Shown here piece by piece: positions 9,993-18,951 of a stretch of DNA of 64,000 nt. This DNA comes from Vulcanimicrobiota bacterium (GTDB lineage Bacteria > Vulcanimicrobiota > Vulcanimicrobiia > Vulcanimicrobiales > Vulcanimicrobiaceae). The translations under genes were made by a program, and so were the position numbers. The stretch lies in contig DAIDGX010000023.1 in the NCBI GenBank assembly GCA_027452165.1, positions 124,001-188,000 on the forward strand, written 5' to 3'. The notes beneath the pieces are model-generated. The model worked only from the letters and a program-made list of their open reading frames with translations, was not told the origin of the DNA and searched no databases. Positions within the stretch are counted from its first letter, which is position 1, and the number at the start of each line of letters is the position of its first letter.

Positions 9993-12900
9993 CTAGGCGT
10001 GAGCCGGGATGCTCGCGCCTTCGAGTTCGGCTTTCACGGCGCGACGATCCCCACGCCGCTCGAGCGCTCCCATCCAGGTGTTATAGATCATCGGCACGAG
10101 AAAGAGCGTGAGCACGAGCGAGCTCAACAGGCCTCCGATGATGACGGTACCGATCGCTTGACGCCATTCGGAACCGGCATCGTACCCCATCGAGAGCGGT
10201 AGCATGCCGAAGATCATCGCCGCGGTCGTCATGATGATCGGGCGGAAGCGCGTCGATGCAGCTTGTACGACCGCTTCGTGCACGCGCATGCCGCGCCTGC
10301 AAAGCGTGTTTGAGTAATCGACGAGCAGAATACCGTTCTTGGCTACGAGCCCGAAGAGCATGACGATCCCAAGCATCGAGATGATGTTCAGTGATTGTCC
10401 GGCACCGCCCGGCAACTTACCGAGGATGGCAAGGAACGTGAGCGCGCCGATCACCGCAAGTGGTACCGAGAACATTACGATCAGCGGTTCGAGGAACGAA
10501 CCGTACAGGATCACCATGAGCATGTACACGAGCATGAACGACGTGACGAGCGCGATGCCCATGTTGGTGAACGTCTCTACCATGAACTGCGAGTTGCCCT
10601 CCGGCTTCAGGCCAACGCCGGCCGGCAGAAATCCCGGCTCGTGCAGCTTCTTGTTGAGTGGACCGGCAACTTGGCCAAGAGAGTATCCGGGCAACAGGTC
10701 GCCAAGCACGTTGACCACACGCTGGCGGTTCAGCCGTTCGATGCGCGTCGGCGCCGTCGTCCACGTGAAGTTCGCGATGGTACCGAGCGGGACGAGCGTC
10801 CCGTCCGCGGCGCGCACGCGAACGTCCTTCAGTTGATCGACCTGACTGCGATCCTGCAGCGGAAACTGCACGCGCACATCGACGAGGCCCGTCGAGGTGC
10901 GTACGCGCGTCGCCACCGCGCCGTCCACCGCGATACGCGCGACGTTCGCCGCATCCGCCGGGCTAACACCGAGCAGCGCGCACTTCGCGCGGTCGATATC
11001 GACGTTGAGGCGAGGTGCGCCCGACTCGGCGCTCGTCTGCACGTTGACCGTGCCGGGGATCGAACGCAGGTACTGCGCCACCTTCTCGGCCGCCGGGCCA
11101 ATCTCGTTGTCCGGTCCGGTTAACGCGTAGAAAATAGCCGAGCCATTACCGCTATCGCCGGCAACGTCGAGTTCACCGCCCGGTACCAGATAGGCGAGCT
11201 TACGGATCTTCGCTGCCGTCGCATTGGTGTCTTTGATGCGGTTGTTATGCATCGTCGCGTTCAACTGCGCATAGTTGCCGCCGGTCACCGAACCGTGCCC
11301 CGAGGGTTTGCGTCCAACGGTGGACGAGACCGACTTTACGCCGGGAAGTTTGGTGATCGCCTTCTCGAGTTGCACGACGTACGTGTCCGTCGTGGCGATC
11401 GGCGTTCCCGGCGGGTAGGTGACGGTCATGTTGATCGCACCGTCCTGCTGCTGCGGGACGAAGTCGGTGCTCACGGCAAGCGGAAAGAGCAGCGCCGCCG
11501 CGACGAGAGGTAGCAGGAAGGTAGCGATACCCGTTCCACGATGCTCGCCGATGCTGCGAATACCGTTGCCGACGATGACGAAGGGCGCTCGCAACCGTAG
11601 TGCGAGCGAGCGTCCTGCGGGCAAGGTAAAGCCCTTCGGGGCCGCACGGCGCAACATCCATCCGGCGGCATGAAAGAACGCCGTTAGGACGAGCACGATG
11701 ACGTCGAACCCGACCGTCGTCATGCCGCCGCCACCCACGAGCGTCAACGCGTTAAAAAAGAGCACGGTGCAAACGAAGACGACGAACTTCCCGTGACGTA
11801 AGCCAAACGGCAAAAGCACGTTGCGGTAGGTATTCAAGATGAGGTCGAAGCGATGCACCACCGCGTTGAGCGCAAGCGCCGCAACAACGAAGATCGCGAG
11901 CACGTTCAAGGCGTGAACCCCGGTCACTTGCCCGACGCCGAAGAGGAATGCACACGCAACGAGCACGATTGCATCGAGTCTGCGATTATCGAGGGCGCTC
12001 AGCCACGCGGGCTTCGCCTCCGAGCGCTTGACGACGCTCCACTTTGCGGCGAGGAGGGGCGTAAGCGTGAACGAGACCAGCAGCGAGAAGAGGGTCGCGA
12101 TCACGACGACGGCACCGAACTCCTTGAGGTAGGCGCCGACGATGCCGGGCAAAAAGGCGATCGGTAGGAAGACGATCACGTCGACGAGCGTGATGGCAAT
12201 CGCCGCCGAGCCGATCTCGCTACGCCCGTTAATGGCTGCGGATATGGGGTCCTCTCCCATGTCTCGATGTCGCGTTATATTTTCCAAGACAACGATCGAG
12301 TCGTCCACCAAGATACCGATGATGAGCGAGAGCCCCATCATCGAGAGCGAGTCGATATGGAAACCGAAGAGCTTCATCACGATGAACGTGGCGAAGATCG
12401 ATGTAGGGATCGCAAGGAAGACGACCACCGCGTTACGCCACGCATGAAGGAAGAGCAGGACGACGAGCGCGGTGAGATAGATGCCCTCGACGAGCGACCA
12501 GCCCACGCCGGCGAGTTGCTGGCTCGTGTAGTCGGCGGGCGCATCGATCACGTGGAACTCGAGTTGCGGGAATCGCGCTTCGATCTGCGCGAGTTGCGCG
12601 CGCGCGATCTGCGTCGCTTTGATCTGGTCGGCGTCAAGGGTGGGGTTGAGCGACATATACACGCGCGGCTTGCCGTTATAACTCGAAATCGTGCGCATCT
12701 CGATGTGCCCGTCGTCCGCGCTTGCCACGTCGCCGATGAGCAGGTTCTTGTCCGACGATCCCGGCACGGTGAGCGGAATGTCGAGCAGGTCCTGCGCGTT
12801 TTGGATGTACGAGTGAATCGCGACCGTCCCCTCGCGGGTCGGTTGGGTGAGGATGCCGCCCGGCACGTTCAGGTTGTTGGAGGCGACAGCGTTGAAGACG

Positions 12901-13508
12901 TCGGTGAGCGTGGCGTTGGTTCCGAGCAGACGCGTCGGGTCGGGGCGCACGTGGAACTCGCGGTCGGCCGTACCGTACACGTCAACGCTCTGCACGTTCG
13001 GAATCTGTTCTGCAAGCGGCTCGATCTGGTTGTTCACGAGATCCGCGATCTGCGTCTGGCTGAGCGTCTTGGAACTGATCGCGATGTCGAGCAGCGGGGG
13101 TTCCGATTGCCCTTCCTTACTGACCGTGGGTGGATTCATATCCGGCGGCATGTAGATGCGCGCGGTATCGACACGTCGCTGCACGTCGATCGAGGCGAGA
13201 TCGATGTCGGTGCCCATCTTGAACTGAGCGACCACCACCGCCGAGCCCTCTTGCGCCGTCGCGCTCAGTTCGTCAAGGTTCTCGACACCGGTCATCTGAT
13301 CTTCGATCGGTTTGATGACCATGCGCTCCATGTCTTGCGGCGACGCGCCCGCGTACCCCGCATAGACCACCACCACCGGGAAGTTCGTATTGGGCGGATT
13401 GGAACTGCGCCCCAATTGGAAGAACGAGATCAACCCAAAGATCACGAGCGCGGCGAAGAGCATGACCGTAATCACGGGGCGGCTGATGGCGAAGCGGGTT
13501 AACGACAC
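9993..13508 (-). CDS. RND efflux permease (AcrB/HAE1 type) with extra membrane insertion
   Basis: Inner-membrane proton-driven pump of the resistance-nodulation-division superfamily. It has the usual N-terminal TM1 (FAISRPVITVMLFAALVIFG), a first periplasmic loop, TM2-TM6 with the proton-relay pair in GILVDDSIVVLENI, a second periplasmic loop starting STDFVPQQQDG, and C-terminal TM8-TM12 including MLGIVMLFGLVAKNGILLVDYSN. Length is about 1171 aa, some 130 longer than AcrB: the excess lies between TM6 and TM7 and contains about four further hydrophobic stretches. The GTG start at 13508 follows GAGGAG at a 9-bp spacing and gives the family's usual first residues (xSLTRFAISRPV); a GTG at 13556 would add 16 residues. 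No membrane-fusion protein or TolC gene is adjacent, so partners must be encoded elsewhere. Confidence 0.93.
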   Translation of the reverse strand: MSLTRFAISRPVITVMLFAALVIFGLISFFQLGRSSNPPNTNFPVVVVYAGYAGASPQDMERMVIKPIEDQMTGVENLDELSATAQEGSAVVVAQFKMGTDIDLASIDVQRRVDTARIYMPPDMNPPTVSKEGQSEPPLLDIAISSKTLSQTQIADLVNNQIEPLAEQIPNVQSVDVYGTADREFHVRPDPTRLLGTNATLTDVFNAVASNNLNVPGGILTQPTREGTVAIHSYIQNAQDLLDIPLTVPGSSDKNLLIGDVASADDGHIEMRTISSYNGKPRVYMSLNPTLDADQIKATQIARAQLAQIEARFPQLEFHVIDAPADYTSQQLAGVGWSLVEGIYLTALVVLLFLHAWRNAVVVFLAIPTSIFATFIVMKLFGFHIDSLSMMGLSLIIGILVDDSIVVLENITRHRDMGEDPISAAINGRSEIGSAAIAITLVDVIVFLPIAFLPGIVGAYLKEFGAVVVIATLFSLLVSFTLTPLLAAKWSVVKRSEAKPAWLSALDNRRLDAIVLVACAFLFGVGQVTGVHALNVLAIFVVAALALNAVVHRFDLILNTYRNVLLPFGLRHGKFVVFVCTVLFFNALTLVGGGGMTTVGFDVIVLVLTAFFHAAGWMLRRAAPKGFTLPAGRSLALRLRAPFVIVGNGIRSIGEHRGTGIATFLLPLVAAALLFPLAVSTDFVPQQQDGAINMTVTYPPGTPIATTDTYVVQLEKAITKLPGVKSVSSTVGRKPSGHGSVTGGNYAQLNATMHNNRIKDTNATAAKIRKLAYLVPGGELDVAGDSGNGSAIFYALTGPDNEIGPAAEKVAQYLRSIPGTVNVQTSAESGAPRLNVDIDRAKCALLGVSPADAANVARIAVDGAVATRVRTSTGLVDVRVQFPLQDRSQVDQLKDVRVRAADGTLVPLGTIANFTWTTAPTRIERLNRQRVVNVLGDLLPGYSLGQVAGPLNKKLHEPGFLPAGVGLKPEGNSQFMVETFTNMGIALVTSFMLVYMLMVILYGSFLEPLIVMFSVPLAVIGALTFLAILGKLPGGAGQSLNIISMLGIVMLFGLVAKNGILLVDYSNTLCRRGMRVHEAVVQAASTRFRPIIMTTAAMIFGMLPLSMGYDAGSEWRQAIGTVIIGGLLSSLVLTLFLVPMIYNTWMGALERRGDRRAVKAELEGASIPAHA

Positions 13509-13630
13509 GACGTTGGTCTCCTCGGATGTACCTTCGCCCTTCCTACGGACGAGCACCGCCGGTTGTTTCGAACGGAGCGCCCCGAGCGTAGCGTGCCTTC
13601 CTGAAGATTGTCTTTAGGAGAGCATCAAAA

Positions 13631-13668
13631 GAGGAGGGCGGGGTGCCAATCGGCACCCCGCCCTCCTC
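13631..13668 (-). terminator. Rho-independent terminator of the TonB receptor gene
   Basis: Perfect 17-bp inverted repeat (13631-13647 against 13652-13668) with a 4-base AATC loop. On the minus strand it is followed by TTTT at 13627-13630. It lies 18 bp beyond the TonB receptor stop codon and separates that gene from the RND permease. Confidence 0.9.
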
Positions 13669-13685
13669 ATGGCCTCGAGCGAATG

Positions 13686-16556
13686 CTACGGAAGCTTGAA
13701 GTCGAGCGAGAACCGGTAGGTTGCCGGCCCGAGCACGTTGCCCGTGGTCGCGGCGGTCTGACCGTTGGCGAGCGGAATCGCGACGCCGCCGCCATAGATC
13801 GGTAGATACCCGGGATAGGCGTTGAAGATATTATCGCCCGAGATCTGGAAGTCGATGTTCTTGCGCAGCGGATAGCGCAGCGTCGCGTACCCGATCCCGA
13901 ACGGGGGCTCGTTGAGCGAGTTGTTCTTTCCGTACAGCGTCTCGCCGATGAGCAGGTAGGCCTTGTTCTTGAACGTGTACGAGATCTGCGCGTTGCCCTG
14001 GAAGTACGGGATGCGCATGTTTCCGTTGTAACTGACGTTATAGAACCCGACCGGGACGCCGTTGGTGTTTTCGCCCGCGATGATGTTGAGGTTTTGGTTA
14101 TAGTTTGCCGGCGTGCACGGCTGCGCGGCCGTCGGTACGAAGCTGCAGTAGAAATTCCCCGGAAGGTTATAGAAGTATCCACGTTGCAGCGAACCGGCGA
14201 GTTCGAAGCCGAGCCCATACTCGGGTGCGCGCTTCACCGAGAGTTCGAGCCCCTGGAAGCGCGCGTTGCTGATATTCGCATTCGTCTGCGAGTAGATCGG
14301 AATGTTGCCAGAGGTAATCGGCGCGCCGCCGCCACCGGACTGGCAGGGGGTCGCGACGCTACAGACCTGCCCCGTGTTCACCGTTTGACTAAAGAAACGA
14401 TTGTAGAGGTTGGTCAGGTAGAGATCGGCCGAAACGACCGTTCCATCGTGGAGACGAAGATCGCCGCCGAGATCGTATCCAAACGAGGTTTCGGGCTTGA
14501 TCCCCGCGTTGTTGGTCGTCTCGAGCGCGTACTGATTGAGCGCATCGGTGACCGGAGCCGAAGGCACGACGTTCAGCAACCCGGAGAACGGCGGCACGAT
14601 GCCGCTGCCGAGTGCCAAACGCACCGACGAATTGGACGATGGACGATAAACGAGGCCCAGGCGCGGATCGTTATGCGAGTACGAGGTCGATCCGAACGTG
14701 ACACCCGACCCGATGACCGCGGCATTATAGGTGTTGCAGTTGCCGCCGGCACACCCGTTGGGGTAGAACGCCTGGAACGTGTTGAGGTAATCGCTCACCG
14801 TCGCGTCGAGACGTTTGCCGACGAAGAAATGGCCGCGAAGCAGATACGTCGAGAGCGTCTGGTTGGTTCCCGGCGGCAGGTTGAACGAGTAGAACGGGCC
14901 GCTGAACTCGGAGTAATCCGAGCTTTGCGCATAGACGCGATCGGCCGAAAAGCTGAGCGTCGCGCTTCCGATCGGATGAACGTATTCGAAGGTGCCGCCC
15001 GAGAGACGATCGAGCTCCGGTTCGCGGTAGTAATCGTTGTAGCCCGCGCTTACCGTCTGCCCATTGAAGGTGTATGGATTCCCGTTCGAATCGGCCGTCG
15101 TGCCGTACAACGCGACGCTCTGGTAATCCGCCGTTTGGTTGTTTCCTTGGAACTGATACCGATTGATCGTCGCGTGGTAGAAGCGCGCGAGAACCGTATC
15201 GTTACCGAGCGTCGATGAGGCTTCCGCCTGGAAGATCGGCTCGTTGTTGAACTCACCCGAGTATGAACCGGGATAGACGTTCGAGACGTTGAGGGCACCC
15301 GCCGGCAGCGATCCCGCATATCCGGCTCCCGGCGTGAACTGGCTTGGGATGAAGTCCGACGTGTTCGCGTTTTGATCGCTGTACGATTGGCTTCCGAGAT
15401 AGCTCACCGTCGCCGTCGTCGCACCCGAGAAGCGATAGCGGAACTTGAAGAGTTCCGCCGTTTGATCGAGGTTACCGAGCAGCGTATAGCAGCACGCAAC
15501 GAGCGGGTATTGCGTCGGCGCGTTGCTGGCCGTGTTGCCCAGAGGCGTTGACGACGAGTTGTCCGGGAACGTCGCACCATTGTAGGTGAAGCTTCCAAAG
15601 GCGTTCGCGGGATCGTAATAGACCTGCTTGCCGTTGAGCGGGGAGACGTCGTTGAGCGTCGCGACATCGACCACGAAGCCGAGGCGCGAGATCGTGTCGG
15701 AGAGGCCGAAGTTGCTGAACGTTCCGCCGTGGCTGTCGATACCCATCGCGATGTCCGGTTCGGGCGTGAGCGTGGGATCTTTGGTGCGGAAGTTGAGCGT
15801 GCCCCCGACGGCGTTGTTGATCACCGGCGAGTCGGCGCCCGGCCCTTTGATCGTTTCGACCGAACCGAGCATGTAGGAGTTGATGAAGGTGGTAACGTTG
15901 TCGCCGTACTGTCCGACCGAGATCGGGTGACCGTCGATCAACGACGCGGTCTCGTACGATTCCGCATCGCGAATATTCGGCACCGTGATCGCGCCCGGCG
16001 CCGCGGCGTTCGCCGAGTTCGACGGGAAGGATATCTGCACGCCGGGGACTTGGCTGAGCACGCGCGTCACCTGCGTCGCGGATTGATTCGCGAACGTCTG
16101 CGGCGATACGACGTCGATCGAGGCAGCCGAGGTATTGATCGCGCCACGCCCGTTCACGCGGATGCTCGCAATCGTGCGCAACGAGGTGAACGTCTGCCGG
16201 TTCATGCGAACCGCCAAGCGTTCTACTTCGCCGGTAAAGACGGCGAGATCGGTTTGGCTCGCCCGGTCATAGCCCGGTTTGCTCACGAGCACGTTGTAGA
16301 GCCCCGCCTCGACGTGTGCGATCGTAAAGTCGCCCTTCGCATCGCTTGCCGTCGAGTAGGTTACCGGGCCGGTTAAGATGACCGCCGCGCCGCTGATCGG
16401 CGCTCCGGTCTCGTCGGCCACCGTTCCCTGCACGGAACCGACGGCGGCGGCTTGTTCGGCGTTGGCCGCGGTGCCGGAGCTCGCGGACGCACCGAGCGGT
16501 GCGATGACGAGCGCGGCAAGGGCGCACGCAACAAAAACATTTCTGTGATGCACCAT
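13686..16556 (-). CDS. TonB-dependent receptor with N-terminal carboxypeptidase-regulatory-like domain
   Basis: Outer-membrane beta-barrel that imports a ligand using TonB-transduced energy. The N-terminus has a signal peptide (VFVACALAALVIAPLGASA), then a beta-sandwich domain of the CarboxypepD_reg type (VQGTVADETGAPISGAAVIL, KPGYDRASQTD; about residues 40-120), then a plug with VTRVLSQVPGVQISF and VETIKGPGADSPVINNAVGGTLNFRTK. The rest is barrel with alternating aromatic residues and the classic C-terminal YRFSLDFKLP ending in a hydrophobic/aromatic strand. About 956 aa. Start: ATG at 16556 or GTG at 16553; GGAGG lies just upstream and spacing favours the GTG slightly. No siderophore, B12 or sugar genes flank it, so the ligand is unknown. 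A strong terminator follows. Confidence 0.93.
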   Translation of the reverse strand: MVHHRNVFVACALAALVIAPLGASASSGTAANAEQAAAVGSVQGTVADETGAPISGAAVILTGPVTYSTASDAKGDFTIAHVEAGLYNVLVSKPGYDRASQTDLAVFTGEVERLAVRMNRQTFTSLRTIASIRVNGRGAINTSAASIDVVSPQTFANQSATQVTRVLSQVPGVQISFPSNSANAAAPGAITVPNIRDAESYETASLIDGHPISVGQYGDNVTTFINSYMLGSVETIKGPGADSPVINNAVGGTLNFRTKDPTLTPEPDIAMGIDSHGGTFSNFGLSDTISRLGFVVDVATLNDVSPLNGKQVYYDPANAFGSFTYNGATFPDNSSSTPLGNTASNAPTQYPLVACCYTLLGNLDQTAELFKFRYRFSGATTATVSYLGSQSYSDQNANTSDFIPSQFTPGAGYAGSLPAGALNVSNVYPGSYSGEFNNEPIFQAEASSTLGNDTVLARFYHATINRYQFQGNNQTADYQSVALYGTTADSNGNPYTFNGQTVSAGYNDYYREPELDRLSGGTFEYVHPIGSATLSFSADRVYAQSSDYSEFSGPFYSFNLPPGTNQTLSTYLLRGHFFVGKRLDATVSDYLNTFQAFYPNGCAGGNCNTYNAAVIGSGVTFGSTSYSHNDPRLGLVYRPSSNSSVRLALGSGIVPPFSGLLNVVPSAPVTDALNQYALETTNNAGIKPETSFGYDLGGDLRLHDGTVVSADLYLTNLYNRFFSQTVNTGQVCSVATPCQSGGGGAPITSGNIPIYSQTNANISNARFQGLELSVKRAPEYGLGFELAGSLQRGYFYNLPGNFYCSFVPTAAQPCTPANYNQNLNIIAGENTNGVPVGFYNVSYNGNMRIPYFQGNAQISYTFKNKAYLLIGETLYGKNNSLNEPPFGIGYATLRYPLRKNIDFQISGDNIFNAYPGYLPIYGGGVAIPLANGQTAATTGNVLGPATYRFSLDFKLP

Positions 16557-16799
16557 GTCCTCCAAACGACTACGCGGCCGGCAGAGACCAGCCTCGCCTT
16601 CATGATAGCGCCGCGAAGCAACTGAGCCTAGCCCCTGCCGCTAGCCATTTCCGCCGCATGTGTCAAAAAATTCGACGCTAGAGATGCGCGTGCGCGAAGG
16701 TCACCGCAAGAGTTGCGTGGCGTCATCGTTTGCGCGGCGCCAAAACTACGGGCGCCACTACCACGCCACCACCGGCGCGACGACACGCGGGGAACAACG

Positions 16800-16834
16800 C
16801 GAAAGGTCCGGGGCGTGGTGCCGCGGACCTTTCG
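16800..16834 (-). terminator. Inverted repeat downstream of tRNA-Leu, possible terminator
   Basis: An 11-bp perfect stem (16800-16810 with 16824-16834, CGAAAGGTCCG type) around a 13-base loop. It lies 12 bp beyond the 3' end of tRNA-Leu on the minus strand. The run of T expected for a factor-independent terminator is weak (GTTGTT), so the assignment is tentative. The remaining sequence between 16557 and 16800 shows no gene I can support; it should hold the TonB receptor promoter. Confidence 0.35.
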
Positions 16835-16845
16835 GATCAACCATA

Positions 16846-16929
16846 TGCACGGGCCGAGACTCGAACTCGGACGGGATTGCTCCCGCTAGCACCTCAAGCT
16901 AGTGCGTCTACCAATTCCGCCACCTGTGC
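16846..16929 (-). tRNA. tRNA-Leu (anticodon GAG)
   Basis: The minus strand reads as a class II tRNA of 84 nt without an encoded CCA. The acceptor 5' strand is GCACAGG, the D-arm has GGCGGAATTGGTAGAC, the anticodon arm is CTAGC-TTGAGGT-GCTAG with GAG at the anticodon, the long variable arm is CGGGAGCAATCCCGT, and the T-arm is CCGAG-TTCGAGT-CTCGG. The acceptor stem has one A-C mismatch (fifth pair). It decodes CUC/CUU leucine codons. It follows the dppC-like gene by 52 bp on the same strand. Confidence 0.93.
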
Positions 16930-16981
16930 AAAAAGGGGGTTTGAGCCGGCTGGGAGCCGGACAACCCTGGTAGTCTATAGC

Positions 16982-17923
16982 CTACTTCATGTTCGGGTCA
17001 AGTGCATCGCGCAGACCGTCCCCAATATAGTTGATCGAGAGCACGGTGACCAGAATGCAGAGGCCGGGAAAGACCGCGGCCCACCACGCGATCTGTAGGT
17101 TAGCCTGTGCGTTTGCGAGCATATTGCCCCACGACGCGGTTGGCGGCTGGATGCCGAAGCCAAGGAACGAGAGGGTGGACTCGAGCACGATCACGTTGGC
17201 CACGTCCAGGGTGGCCTGCACCACGATCGGCGCGACCGCATTCGGCAGCAGGTGCCGGAAGATGATCCGCAAGTCGCCGTTGCCGACCGCCCGGGCGGCC
17301 TCGGCAAACTCCCGTTCCCGCAAGGTGAGGAACGAGGCCCGCACGAGGCGTGCGACGGCCGGCCACGAGAGGGCGCCGATAATCAACACGATCACGCCGA
17401 AGTTGAGCGCCGACTTTGACGAGCTCGATGCCACGATCGCGGTGAGGACGAGCAGCAGCGGCAGCAACGGGATCGACAGGAAGACGTCGGTGATGCGCAT
17501 CAGCGCCCAATCGACCCAGCCGCCGTAGTATCCGGCGAGGGCGCCGAGCGTCGTGCCGATCAGCACTTCGATGAAGACGGTAAAGATGCCGACTTCGAGC
17601 GAGATGCGCGCGCCGAAGAGCAGACGCGAGAGCAGGTCGCGTCCCACCTCGTCGGTCCCGAGCAGGTGACCGCCACAGAGCGCCGCGTTCTCAAAGCACG
17701 GCGGCAGCGGAGTCCCTTGCCAGTGCACGTTGTCGATGAAGTTGGGATCGAACGGGGCGAGTTGTTTTGCCAGGATCGCAGCGAGCACCATGACGGCAAG
17801 CACCACGAAGCCGGCGACGGCCAAGCGGTGGCGGCGCAGGCGGGTCCAGAACGTAACCTTGGAGTAAGCGGCGTCGTCATCGTCAAACCGCGCGTTCGGA
17901 GTAGTCGGAATCGTTGCGGACAA
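16982..17923 (-). CDS. ABC transporter permease, DppC/OppC family
   Basis: Inner-membrane subunit of a peptide-type (Dpp/Opp) importer. At 313 aa it has the OppC N-terminal segment (FWTRLRRHRLAVAGFVVLAVMVLAAILA), about six TM helices, and the BPD permease signature with the EAA loop (REFAEAARAVGNGDLRIIFRHLLPNAVAP). The periplasmic piece HLLGTDEVGRDLLSRLLFGARISL is the usual OppC marker. It pairs with the DppB-like gene 9 bp upstream. The substrate-binding protein and ATPases are not in the window, so substrate cannot be called; the link to the Kce-like gene hints at peptide or amino-acid uptake. Confidence 0.92.
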   Translation of the reverse strand: MSATIPTTPNARFDDDDAAYSKVTFWTRLRRHRLAVAGFVVLAVMVLAAILAKQLAPFDPNFIDNVHWQGTPLPPCFENAALCGGHLLGTDEVGRDLLSRLLFGARISLEVGIFTVFIEVLIGTTLGALAGYYGGWVDWALMRITDVFLSIPLLPLLLVLTAIVASSSSKSALNFGVIVLIIGALSWPAVARLVRASFLTLREREFAEAARAVGNGDLRIIFRHLLPNAVAPIVVQATLDVANVIVLESTLSFLGFGIQPPTASWGNMLANAQANLQIAWWAAVFPGLCILVTVLSINYIGDGLRDALDPNMK

Positions 17924-17932
17924 AGCGCGCTC

Positions 17933-18907
17933 CTAGTCGTACTTCACGCGCGGATCGAGCCACGCGTAGAGCACATCGGCGAGCAGGTTCGAGAAGACGA
18001 CGAAGACGGCGAGAATCAACAGATAGGCCATCATCAGCGCGATGTCACTCTGCTGAAGCGCATTGTAGAACATCCGCCCCGCGCCGGGCCATGCAAAGAT
18101 CGTCTCGGTAACGATCGCGCCACCGAGCACGCCCGGCAGCGAGAGCGCAAGGATGGTCACCACGGGAATCAACGCGTTCTTCAAGCCATGCTTGAAGAGG
18201 ATCGTGCGCGCATCGAGCCCCTTTGCGGCGGCCGTGCGCATGTAGTCGGCCATGCGTACCTCAAGCAGCGACGAACGCATGAAACGGCTATAGAGCGCCA
18301 AGCTCAAGAGCGAGAGCACGATGACCGGCAAGATCAAGTGCTCGATGCGGTCACCCAGCACGAAATGGTCGCTCGAGCTCAGGCCCGCCGAGGGTAATTT
18401 GATCTCGTAGCCGCCGGGAAGCGGGATGCCGTTGACCGCGAACGCGAGCTGGAGCATGAGCGCAAACCAGAAGACCGGCATCGACTGGCCGAAGAACGCG
18501 AACGTGGTAATGAAGTAATCCGAGAACGAGTACGGGCGAACGGCCGAAAAAATACCGGCCGAGATGCCGACGATGACCGAGAAGACGAACGAGGTGATCA
18601 TCAACTCGAGCGTCGCCGGAAGCCGTTGGAGCAACGCCTGCATTACGGGCTCCGAGTTGCTCGTTGAATACCCGAAGTCGCCGTGGAGAATCGTCCACAG
18701 CCACACGCCGTAGCGATACCAGATCGGCTTATCCAGCCCAAGATTGTGCTTGAGACGCTCGATGTCCGCAGGCGTGATGTGCGGATTCTGAAGATACGGC
18801 GCGAGCGGGCCGCCCGGCGCATTGTTCAGGATCACAAAGAGGATGATCGAGATCAGGAGGAGCAGCGGAATCGCTTGCAACGTCCGCCGGACGACATACG
18901 TAAACAC
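17933..18907 (-). CDS. ABC transporter permease, DppB/OppB family
   Basis: Partner permease of the same peptide-type importer, 324 aa. It begins with the family's MxxYVVRRTLQAIPLLLLIS first helix. It carries the periplasmic loop HNLGLDKPIWYRYGVWL and GDFGYSTSNSEPV, and the EAA loop YMRTAAAKGLDARTILFKHGLKNAL, and ends with LADVLYAWLDPRVKYD. It sits between the Kce-like gene (44-bp gap) and the DppC-like gene (9-bp gap), all on the minus strand. Without a binding protein or ATPase nearby, the importer must borrow subunits encoded elsewhere. Confidence 0.93.
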   Translation of the reverse strand: MFTYVVRRTLQAIPLLLLISIILFVILNNAPGGPLAPYLQNPHITPADIERLKHNLGLDKPIWYRYGVWLWTILHGDFGYSTSNSEPVMQALLQRLPATLELMITSFVFSVIVGISAGIFSAVRPYSFSDYFITTFAFFGQSMPVFWFALMLQLAFAVNGIPLPGGYEIKLPSAGLSSSDHFVLGDRIEHLILPVIVLSLLSLALYSRFMRSSLLEVRMADYMRTAAAKGLDARTILFKHGLKNALIPVVTILALSLPGVLGGAIVTETIFAWPGAGRMFYNALQQSDIALMMAYLLILAVFVVFSNLLADVLYAWLDPRVKYD

Positions 18908-18951
18908 GAACCGCGGCTAGTTATCAGGCTACGCGGAACAACCCTGCCAAA

